Under the pieces are notes generated by a model, which did not search any database, was not told the DNA's origin, and saw nothing but the letters and a program-made list of their open reading frames with translations. 64,000 nt of DNA, taken from NCBI RefSeq assembly GCF_918731615.1, contig NZ_OU957226.1, positions 1,674,001 to 1,738,000 on the forward strand. The letters run 5' to 3'. The DNA comes from Flavobacterium sp. CECT 9288. Its GTDB lineage: Bacteria > Bacteroidota > Bacteroidia > Flavobacteriales > Flavobacteriaceae. Below are positions 33,689-41,216 of the stretch, one piece after another; the first letter of the stretch is position 1; each line of letters starts with the position of its first letter. Both the position numbers and the translations under genes were made by a program.

Positions 33689-36044
33689 ATTAAGATTAAA
33701 TTGCAACAATACGTATCCAGCTAAAAATAGTAAATCGTATAGTTTGAATAAAACTCAAATCAAAGAAAAAGAAAGCCTGCCCGAAATTTTATTCATTACC
33801 ACTTATCCGCCTCGTGAATGTGGTATAGCTACCTACTCACAGGACTTAATTTTAGCATTAAACAACAAATTCCAAAATACCTTTAATATTAAAATTGCAG
33901 CCTTGGAATTGCAAAATAATAAGTATGCTTATGATGATGAGGTAACTTACGTATTAGAAACAGACAATACATATTCTTATGATGCTCTTGCACAAAATAT
34001 CAATAGTAATAAGGATATAGCTCTTGCATTAATCCAACATGAGTTTGGTTTATTCAAAACGAATGAAGCAGATTTTATCCTTTTTTTAAAAGCGATAAAT
34101 AAACCCATAATTATTGTTTTTCATACCGTACTGCCCAATCCAAGTGAAATATTAAAAGAAAACATAGCCGAAATGAATGCGCTTGTAGATTCATTTATAG
34201 TTATGACAAATGCTTCGGCAAAATTATTGGAAAACGATTACGGTATTTTAAAAAATAAGATTACCGTCATTCCACACGGAACTCATTTAGTAAAACATAC
34301 GGATAAGGAAGCTTTAAAAGAAAAATACAACCTATCAAAAAGAAGAGTGATTTCAACTTTTGGTTTATTGAGTTCTGGAAAATCAATAGAAACTACTTTA
34401 GATGCCATGCCCTTAATTGTTGTTGAAAATCCAGATATTCTTTTTCTTATAATTGGAAAAACACATCCTTCGGTGGTTAAGGAAGAAGGTGAAATATACC
34501 GCAATAGTTTAGAGCAAAAAATCGAAATATTAGGGCTAAAAGAGCATGTAAAATTTATCAATGCTTACTTACCACTTGAGCAATTACTGGATTATTTGCA
34601 ACTTACGGATATTTATCTTTTTACCTCAAAAGATCCAAATCAAGCGGTGAGCGGAACATTTTCTTATGCTATAAGTTGTGGTTGTCCCGTAATTTCTACC
34701 CCTATTCCCCATGCTTCTGAATTATTAAAAAATGGAGGCGGAATAATTATTGACTTCGAAAATTCAGAGCAATTGCAAAAACAAGTTTTAAATTTATTAA
34801 ACAATCCACAGTTATGTAAGGAAATCTCCAATAAAGGCATTCATAAAATGGCGCCAACAGCTTGGGAAAACGCTGCAATTGCACATGCCTTGTTGTTAAA
34901 TAGTGTAATGGATCGAAAATCTAAATTAAAGTACAAAACTCCCGCAATCAATTTAGAACACTTTAAAAGTTTGACCACGCCTTTTGCAATGATACAGTTC
35001 TCCATTATCAACAAGCCCGATTTAAATAGCGGCTACACTCTAGATGATAATGCAAGAGCATTAGTAGCCATGTGTCAGCATTTTGAATTGACAAATGATG
35101 AGAAAGATTTGGCCTATATCACTCAATATTATCAGTTTATCCAGTTTTGTCAACAAAAAGACGGTTCCTTTTTGAATTATGTAAACGAAAATAAAAAGTT
35201 TACAGATCAGAATAGTGAAAATCTAGAAGACTCTAACGGAAGAGCAATTTGGGCGCTAGGATTTCTAGTTTCTATGCATGATTTATTACCAGAATCATTA
35301 ATCACCCAAGCCAAAAAAACAATGCAAGCTGCCTTGGAATCAGCTACCAGCATGCATTCAACAAGGGCAATGGCATTTACTATAAAAGGAATTTATTACA
35401 GCAATAAAAAAGAAATGAATTTTGAAAATAAGGCGCTCATAAAACTATTAGCGAACCGATTAGTTCAAATGTACAGACATGAATCTAAAGCAAATTGGCA
35501 TTGGTTTGAGAGCTATATGACCTATGGAAACAGCATTCTTCCCGAAGCCATACTTTGTGCTTACCTTGCTACCGGCGACATGATTTACAAAGAAATAGCC
35601 AAGACTTCCTTTGATTTTTTATTATCAAAAACAATAACTGAAAATTCTATCAAAGTCATTTCGAATAAAGGATGGTTACACTATAACAAAGCCGTTACAA
35701 AAGAAGTAATTGGCGGAGAACAACCTATTGATGTTGCCTATACCATCTTGGCTCTAGCTAAATTTTACGATACTTTTAAAAATACTGCCTATCTACAAAA
35801 AATGGAAACAGCTTTTAGTTGGTTTCTGGGTAACAATCATCTCCAAAAAATAATTTACAATCCGTGCACAGGTGGTTGTTATGATGGTTTAGAAGAAGAC
35901 TACATGAACCTCAATCAAGGAGCCGAATCTACGGTTAGTTATCTTATGGCAAGACTAACAATACAAAAATGCAGAGCAGAAATAGAATACAATAAGACTA
36001 AAACAGTTTTTACTGACAATAGAAACTTACAGCTTGTAAATTAA
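33678..36044 (+). CDS. Two-domain glycosyltransferase (GT4 with C-terminal helical domain)
   Basis: A 788-aa cytoplasmic protein. The N-terminal half (about 35-400) is a GT-B fold of family 4, with FITTYPPRECGIATYSQ opening, VIPHGTHLV in the middle, STFGLLSSGK and SGTFSYAISCGCPVIST as donor-site segments. The C-terminal half (about 430-780) is all-helical and resembles an alpha/alpha-toroid as in glycan-processing enzymes (DDNARALVAMCQHF, NGRAIWALGFL, ANWHWFESYMTYGNSILPEA). Start at ATG 33678 overlaps the GH130-like gene. The domain pairing suggests a dedicated mannan-type or storage glycan pathway; the product is unknown. Confidence 0.87.
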   Translation: MINKLRLNCNNTYPAKNSKSYSLNKTQIKEKESLPEILFITTYPPRECGIATYSQDLILALNNKFQNTFNIKIAALELQNNKYAYDDEVTYVLETDNTYSYDALAQNINSNKDIALALIQHEFGLFKTNEADFILFLKAINKPIIIVFHTVLPNPSEILKENIAEMNALVDSFIVMTNASAKLLENDYGILKNKITVIPHGTHLVKHTDKEALKEKYNLSKRRVISTFGLLSSGKSIETTLDAMPLIVVENPDILFLIIGKTHPSVVKEEGEIYRNSLEQKIEILGLKEHVKFINAYLPLEQLLDYLQLTDIYLFTSKDPNQAVSGTFSYAISCGCPVISTPIPHASELLKNGGGIIIDFENSEQLQKQVLNLLNNPQLCKEISNKGIHKMAPTAWENAAIAHALLLNSVMDRKSKLKYKTPAINLEHFKSLTTPFAMIQFSIINKPDLNSGYTLDDNARALVAMCQHFELTNDEKDLAYITQYYQFIQFCQQKDGSFLNYVNENKKFTDQNSENLEDSNGRAIWALGFLVSMHDLLPESLITQAKKTMQAALESATSMHSTRAMAFTIKGIYYSNKKEMNFENKALIKLLANRLVQMYRHESKANWHWFESYMTYGNSILPEAILCAYLATGDMIYKEIAKTSFDFLLSKTITENSIKVISNKGWLHYNKAVTKEVIGGEQPIDVAYTILALAKFYDTFKNTAYLQKMETAFSWFLGNNHLQKIIYNPCTGGCYDGLEEDYMNLNQGAESTVSYLMARLTIQKCRAEIEYNKTKTVFTDNRNLQLVN

Positions 36045-36103
36045 AAATTTAATTATAAATAACTAATAATCAATTAAATAAAATTAAAAATAGTCCTCAA
36101 AAA

Positions 36104-37105
36104 ATGAAAATAGCCATCTTCAGTACAAAATATTACGAACGTGAATATCTTGATAAATTTAATGTTGATGGTAAACACCAACTCACCTATTTTGAAACTC
36201 CGCTAAATGCAGAAACAGTTTCCGTTGTAAAAGGTTTTGATGCAGTAAGCATTCAATTGACTGATAAACTAGATGCTAATGTAATTGACCAACTTGCAAA
36301 AGCAAACATAAAACTGATTGACTTGCGAACGGCTGGCTATGATAATGTAGATTTAGAGGCTGCTGCAAAGCATAACATAAAAGTGATGCGCGTACCCGCT
36401 TATTCGCCTCAAGCCATTGCAGAACACGCAACCGCATTAATCTTAACACTCGACAGAAAAACACATAAAGCTTACAATAGAGTTCGGGAAAATAATTTTT
36501 CGCTTCAAAATTTGATGGGTTTTAATCTGTTTGAAAAAACGGTTGGTGTTGTTGGAACCGGAAAAATTGGAACTGCTTTTTGTCAAATAATGCTTGGATT
36601 TGGTTGCAATGTTATCGCAAATGATATTTTACCATCTAAATCACTGATTGAAAAAGGAGTCAAATATGTTTCTTTTGAAAAATTATTAGAACAATCTGAT
36701 ATTATCTCAATTCATTGTCCCTTAACTCCAAAAACTAGACATCTTTTTAATAATGTGACTTTTTCAAAAATAAAAAAAGGAACTATGATCATTAATACAA
36801 GTCGAGGAGCCATTATCAATACCAAGGATGCAATCAAAGCGCTTAAAAATGCTCAAATTGGATATTTAGGAATCGATGTGTATGAAGGCGAAGAAAACCT
36901 TTTCTTTAAAGACTTATCAGATAAAATTATAAAAGACGACCAAATCGAAAGACTAATGTCTTTTAATAATGTTTTAATTACGCCACACCAATCTTTCTTT
37001 ACTAAAGAAGCTTTATACGAAATTGCTAGGGTAACAATCAGTAATTTCAATTCATTTGAAGATAAGGTAAAGACAGAAAATGAAGTAGTTTTCGCCATTC
37101 CATAA
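36104..37105 (+). CDS. D-lactate dehydrogenase-like 2-hydroxyacid dehydrogenase
   Basis: A 333-aa NAD-dependent dehydrogenase. LIDLRTAGYDNVD, VGVVGTGKIGTAF (Rossmann P-loop, about residues 146-158), TMIINTSRGAIINT (catalytic Arg region) and LITPHQSFFTKEAL (catalytic His) match the LdhA group rather than glycerate or phosphoglycerate dehydrogenases. It reduces pyruvate to D-lactate, a fermentation step fitting oxygen limitation. The gene lies 60 bp after the glycosyltransferase and 117 bp before the second BON gene. Confidence 0.93.
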   Translation: MKIAIFSTKYYEREYLDKFNVDGKHQLTYFETPLNAETVSVVKGFDAVSIQLTDKLDANVIDQLAKANIKLIDLRTAGYDNVDLEAAAKHNIKVMRVPAYSPQAIAEHATALILTLDRKTHKAYNRVRENNFSLQNLMGFNLFEKTVGVVGTGKIGTAFCQIMLGFGCNVIANDILPSKSLIEKGVKYVSFEKLLEQSDIISIHCPLTPKTRHLFNNVTFSKIKKGTMIINTSRGAIINTKDAIKALKNAQIGYLGIDVYEGEENLFFKDLSDKIIKDDQIERLMSFNNVLITPHQSFFTKEALYEIARVTISNFNSFEDKVKTENEVVFAIP

Positions 37106-37221
37106 CTACTGACCAACTCCAATTAAAGTAACAAAAATCATTTTTTTTGATGCTCTGGGTCATTTTAAGATCTATATGAAAACTAAAGCTTTACATACAT
37201 TATAAACTAAATAATTTCAAA

Positions 37222-37881
37222 ATGAAAAGCAACGAAGAACTGCAAAAAAATGTTGTGGATGCAATCAATTGGGAACCCCTATTGCAAGCCGCAGAAATTG
37301 GGGTAATGACTAATAGAGGCGTGGTTACTCTAACCGGATCAGTAAATACTTATGCTAAAAAAAACGGAGCTGAACAAGCTGCTAAAAACGTAGCTGGAGT
37401 AGCAACAGTACTCGAAGATATCAAAGTTGTTTGTGGTACTAATAACAGTAGACCTGATCCTGAAATTAAGAATGTAATTGAGGATATTTTTATGTGGCAT
37501 TGGGATATTCCAACCGAAAAAATTAAAGTCATTGTTGAAAATGGATGGGTGTTTTTAAGTGGTCAACTGGAATGGAACTATCAAAAAGAAGCAACTAAAA
37601 ATGCACTTAATAACCTCATCGGAATTACAGGAATTACAAATAACATCAAGATAATTTCATTATCAAAAGACACCATTAAAAAAAAAGATATTGAAATTGC
37701 CATTGAGCGCAACTGCGCAATAAAAAACAAAGATATCCGTGTTTATGTAGTTGATAATGTGGTCACTTTAATAGGACACGTAGATTCTTGCTATCAAAAA
37801 AATGAGGCTAGCAGAATTGCGTGGAATGCTCCAGGTGTTACGCAGGTACAAAATGATTTATATATTGAATTTGACGACTAA
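37222..37881 (+). CDS. Triple BON-domain protein, copy 2
   Basis: A 219-aa paralogue of the protein at 29450, again with three BON units (about 3-69, 78-143, 150-217). It retains the block LEWNYQKEA and the closing GVTQVQNDL strand. Divergence is considerable outside these blocks, so the duplication is old. No signal peptide or membrane helix is visible. It may have a cytoplasmic or lipid-surface role in stress, as inferred from neighbours. Confidence 0.9.
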   Translation: MKSNEELQKNVVDAINWEPLLQAAEIGVMTNRGVVTLTGSVNTYAKKNGAEQAAKNVAGVATVLEDIKVVCGTNNSRPDPEIKNVIEDIFMWHWDIPTEKIKVIVENGWVFLSGQLEWNYQKEATKNALNNLIGITGITNNIKIISLSKDTIKKKDIEIAIERNCAIKNKDIRVYVVDNVVTLIGHVDSCYQKNEASRIAWNAPGVTQVQNDLYIEFDD

Positions 37882-37908
37882 TTTTTAGATTTAAAAAATG
37901 CTCAAAAA

Positions 37909-38073
37909 ATGGAAAAAACTATTGCATTACTAGAGCAAACTTTTGAGGAAATACTAAATGAATTGTTAATAATACTAGTTGATATTCCTGTTATAAACAC
38001 CAAGACCCAAAACCACCAAAGCCGATTAAAAAAAAGTATATTGAAAACTTACCTAAAACTGCAGCTAGTTTAA
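37909..38073 (+). CDS. Doubtful small ORF, 54 aa
   Basis: The frame starts MEKTIALLEQTFEEILNELL, an amphipathic helix-like beginning, then becomes basic (QSRLKKSILKTYLKLQLV). It is not recognised as any family and could be the remnant of a decayed gene or a chance frame. It begins 28 bp after the BON gene. No independent promoter is visible. Confidence 0.2.
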   Translation: MEKTIALLEQTFEEILNELLIILVDIPVINTKTQNHQSRLKKSILKTYLKLQLV

Positions 38074-38162
38074 ACAGCTATTCCCTACTACTTAAAATTT
38101 AAAAAATATGCTACAACTATAAATACTAGTTTATCAATCCCAAAATCAGTAAATTAGTATTA

Positions 38163-38176
38163 TTTATTGCAATAAA
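38163..38176. promoter_or_regulatory. 14-bp palindrome upstream of metal-binding lipoprotein
   Basis: TTTATTGCAATAAA is perfectly palindromic. It lies 98 bp before the lipoprotein ATG. The sequence TTTATTGAAATAAA at 38622-38635, directly before the copper ATPase, matches at 13 of 14 positions. A shared operator is possible, but the DNA is AT-rich. Confidence 0.35.
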
Positions 38177-38273
38177 ATAAATCAATTATGCACGACCTTA
38201 ATTTAATTCTAAACAAAAGGTATTTGTATCGCTTAACATGGTCTAACTATTTATGAATTAAAATCTAAAAAAA

Positions 38274-38563
38274 ATGAAAAAAATACTCTTTTCAGCCATA
38301 GTAATGGCAACCGTATTGGTATCTTGTAATAAAAAAAATACTGAAACTACAACAGATCATTCCCTCATGATGAACAATGATAGTACCATGATGGACAATG
38401 ACAGTACAATAATGAACGATAAAACTAAAATGATGGGGAATCAAGAAAATAGGTATGCCTGCTCAATGCATCCCGAAGTACAGGGAAAAATGAATGACAA
38501 ATGCTAAAATGTGGTATGAAATTAACAGAGCCTGTTCCTGAAAAAAAAGAGGAAAGTAATTAA
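38274..38563 (+). pseudogene. Frameshifted heavy-metal-binding-domain lipoprotein
   Basis: A lipoprotein (lipobox VLVSC, Cys18) with a methionine-rich segment (MMNNDSTMMDNDSTIM) and the start of a heavy-metal-binding domain, YACSMHPEVQGKMNDKC. It stops at TAA 38505-38507. In the +1 frame immediately afterwards the domain continues as KCGMKLTEPVPEKKEESN and ends at 38563. The normal domain reads C-P-x-C-G-M-x-L, so two bases (a missing CC of the proline codon after TGC 38502-38504) account for the break. The reading is therefore 77 codons, then a lost half-domain. It is either a real mutation or a sequencing error. It lies 74 bp before the copper ATPase, which carries two intact copies of the same domain. 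Confidence 0.85.
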
Positions 38564-38621
38564 TTCAACATTACAAAACTGAATTAAACTTAGTAAGTTA
38601 TGACAAGTTTAATTTATAGTA

Positions 38622-38635
38622 TTTATTGAAATAAA
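38622..38635. promoter_or_regulatory. Near-copy of the palindrome before the copper ATPase
   Basis: TTTATTGAAATAAA differs at one base from the palindrome at 38163. It ends two bases before ATG 38638. Confidence 0.3.
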
Positions 38636-38637
38636 AA

Positions 38638-41172
38638 ATGATACACACTTACAACATTACCGGAATGACTTGTGATGGTTGTCGCACCAAAGTCGAAAAA
38701 AAATTGAATGCTATGGATGGCGTTGAAGCAAAGGTTTCATTACATCCACCAATAGCTACTCTTACTATGGTAAAGCACATTCCTACAACACAGTTTCAAG
38801 AAGCATTAGCTGCAGTTGGAAAATATAATATAGAAATGTCTACTAGCAAAATACCGCTTCAAGCAACAAATGATATTACAAATAAACCATGTTGTACTTC
38901 ACCTTCACATAGTCACAAAAAAGAATTAAATACACCAAATAACGCTATTGGCAAATATTATTGTCCCATGCATTGTGAGGGCGAAAAAGTATATGATAAA
39001 GCTGGCGATTGTCCTATATGTGGAATGGATTTAGTCAAAGCACCAGACTTGACTGTTAGTAAAGCCTCATATACTTGTCCAATGCATCCCGAAGTTATTA
39101 GCGAAACGCCAGGTGCTTGCCCTATTTGCGGAATGGATTTAGTACCAATGAATCCAACTGATACCGAAGACCAAAAGACCTATAAAGATTTGGTTAAAAA
39201 AATGAAAATAGCGGTTGTATTTACTGTTCCTATTTTCGCCATTGCAATGATAGAAATGGTGCAAAACAATCCATTATTAAAATTAATGGAGGCCTCAAAA
39301 TGGAATTGGGTACAACTACTTTTATCGCTTCCTGTTGTTTTTTACGCCTGTTGGATGTTTTTTGAGCGTGCCTGGAAATCTATAATTACTTGGAACTTGA
39401 ATATGTTTACCTTAGTCGGAATTGGGTCTGGTGTTGCTTTTCTGTTTAGTTTGGTTGGATTGTTTTTTCCAAATATTTTTCCGGCTGAATTTAAAACACA
39501 CAACGGATCTGTTTCACTCTATTTTGAAGCGACAACGGTCATATTAACGTTAGTTTTATTAGGGCAATTACTCGAAGCCAGAGCGCACAGTCAAACAACC
39601 GGAGCAATCAAAGAATTATTAAAGCTCTCGCCAACCGAAGCTACTTTGGTAATCGATGGAAACGATAAAGTAATCTCAATCCACGATATCAAAAAAGGCG
39701 ATTTATTGCGTGTAAAACCAGGAGAAAAAATTCCTGTTGATGGAAAAATCACCGATGGTGAAAGCAGCATTGATGAAGCCATGATTACGGGCGAGCCCAT
39801 TCCTGTTGACAAAAAGAAAGACGATAATGTAATTGCAGGGACAATAAACAGCAACAAATCCTTTGTTATGGTGGCTGAAAAAGTAGGTTTAGAAACCTTG
39901 CTTTCTCAAATTGTTCAAATGGTAAATGATGCTTCTCGATCAAGAGCGCCTATTCAAAAAATAACCGATAAGATTGCTAAATATTTCGTACCTACTGTAG
40001 TTATTATTTCTGCAATAACCTTTTTCATTTGGGCAAAATTTGGTCCTGAACCATCATTAGTTTATGGTTTTATAAATGCCATAGCGGTATTAATTATTGC
40101 CTGTCCTTGCGCTTTAGGCTTGGCAACACCTATGTCAATTATGGTTGGCGTGGGTAAAGGGGCACAATCAGGAGTTTTAATAAAGAACGCTGAGGCCTTA
40201 GAGAATATGAATAAAGTTAATGTCTTAATAACCGATAAAACTGGAACAATAACAGAAGGTAAACCATCGGTAGAAAAGGTTTATTCGTCAAATAATGACG
40301 ATAATGATCTTTTACAAAACATCGCTTCGTTGAACCAATACAGTGAACACCCTTTGGCGCAAGCCGTTGTAAATTATGCTAAAACAAAATCCATTTCTTT
40401 AATTGAAGTTAAAGATTTTGAAGCCGTTGCAGGAAAAGGAGTTATAGGAACAGTAACCAACAAAAAGATTGCATTAGGCAATAAAAAACTAATGGAACAA
40501 GTAAAAGCTACAGTTTCAGATGATTTAGAAAACAAAATTATAGCCGAACAAAAATTAGGAAAAACAGTTTCTTATATTGCTATTGATGGCGTTGCTGTTG
40601 GTTTTGTTTCCATTACCGATGCTATAAAAACATCTAGCGCAGCAGCCATAAAAGAATTAATGCGTCAAGGTATAGAAGTAATTATGCTTACTGGCGACAA
40701 TGTGAATACTGCCAAAGCAGTTGCGGATGACCTAAATTTAACTTCTTATAAAGCAGGTTGCTTACCCGAAGATAAACTCAAAGAAATAAAACGATTACAA
40801 GCAGAAGGCAAAATTGTAGCTATGGCAGGAGATGGTATCAATGATGCACCTGCATTGGCGCAAGCTGACATTGGAATCGCAATGGGGACAGGAACCGATG
40901 TAGCCATAGAAAGTGCCAAGATAACTTTAGTAAAAGGCGATTTACAAGGCATTGTAAAAGCCAAAAATTTAAGCCATGCCGTAATGAGAAATAGTAAGCA
41001 AAACCTATTTTTTGCCTTTTTCTACAACGTACTAGGTGTACCAATCGCAGCTGGGGTTTTATATCCATTTTTTGGAATTTTGCTTTCGCCAATGATAGCT
41101 GCCCTAGCAATGAGTTTTAGCTCAGTTTCAGTAATAGGAAATGCACTGCGATTGCGGAATTTGAAACTTTAA
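38638..41172 (+). CDS. Copper-type heavy-metal P1B ATPase
   Basis: An 844-aa transporter that exports copper(I). An N-terminal HMA domain (GMTCDGC, Cys12 and Cys15) is followed by two heavy-metal-binding domains (YYCPMHCEGEK to CPICGMDL, about 107-132; YTCPMHPEV to CPICGMDL, about 145-168). The membrane part has the CPC copper site IACPCALG (489-491). DKTGT (Asp533) is the phosphorylation site. TGES appears as TGEP, and GDGINDAP is in the nucleotide domain. The two histidine/cysteine/methionine-rich domains are typical for Bacteroidota. It follows the frameshifted lipoprotein. Confidence 0.96.
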   Translation: MIHTYNITGMTCDGCRTKVEKKLNAMDGVEAKVSLHPPIATLTMVKHIPTTQFQEALAAVGKYNIEMSTSKIPLQATNDITNKPCCTSPSHSHKKELNTPNNAIGKYYCPMHCEGEKVYDKAGDCPICGMDLVKAPDLTVSKASYTCPMHPEVISETPGACPICGMDLVPMNPTDTEDQKTYKDLVKKMKIAVVFTVPIFAIAMIEMVQNNPLLKLMEASKWNWVQLLLSLPVVFYACWMFFERAWKSIITWNLNMFTLVGIGSGVAFLFSLVGLFFPNIFPAEFKTHNGSVSLYFEATTVILTLVLLGQLLEARAHSQTTGAIKELLKLSPTEATLVIDGNDKVISIHDIKKGDLLRVKPGEKIPVDGKITDGESSIDEAMITGEPIPVDKKKDDNVIAGTINSNKSFVMVAEKVGLETLLSQIVQMVNDASRSRAPIQKITDKIAKYFVPTVVIISAITFFIWAKFGPEPSLVYGFINAIAVLIIACPCALGLATPMSIMVGVGKGAQSGVLIKNAEALENMNKVNVLITDKTGTITEGKPSVEKVYSSNNDDNDLLQNIASLNQYSEHPLAQAVVNYAKTKSISLIEVKDFEAVAGKGVIGTVTNKKIALGNKKLMEQVKATVSDDLENKIIAEQKLGKTVSYIAIDGVAVGFVSITDAIKTSSAAAIKELMRQGIEVIMLTGDNVNTAKAVADDLNLTSYKAGCLPEDKLKEIKRLQAEGKIVAMAGDGINDAPALAQADIGIAMGTGTDVAIESAKITLVKGDLQGIVKAKNLSHAVMRNSKQNLFFAFFYNVLGVPIAAGVLYPFFGILLSPMIAALAMSFSSVSVIGNALRLRNLKL

Positions 41173-41216
41173 ACCTAGATATTAAACTAAAATCCTCAAT
41201 TTTATCAAACATTCCT

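Larger units (their letters stand above)
37882..38273. other. 392-bp interval with one doubtful small ORF
   Basis: Apart from a 54-codon frame at 37909-38073, no gene is recognisable. A perfect 14-bp palindrome TTTATTGCAATAAA lies at 38163-38176, and a near copy lies before the copper ATPase. Confidence 0.4.

Noticed and set aside
29369..37169. Similar words GCTCATTTTAA (29369), GGTCATTT (30275) and GGGTCATTTTAA (37157) before three island genes, considered as a shared operator
   Set aside because: The similarity is short, distances to the start codons vary (about 65-150 bp), and no palindrome forms; chance cannot be excluded.
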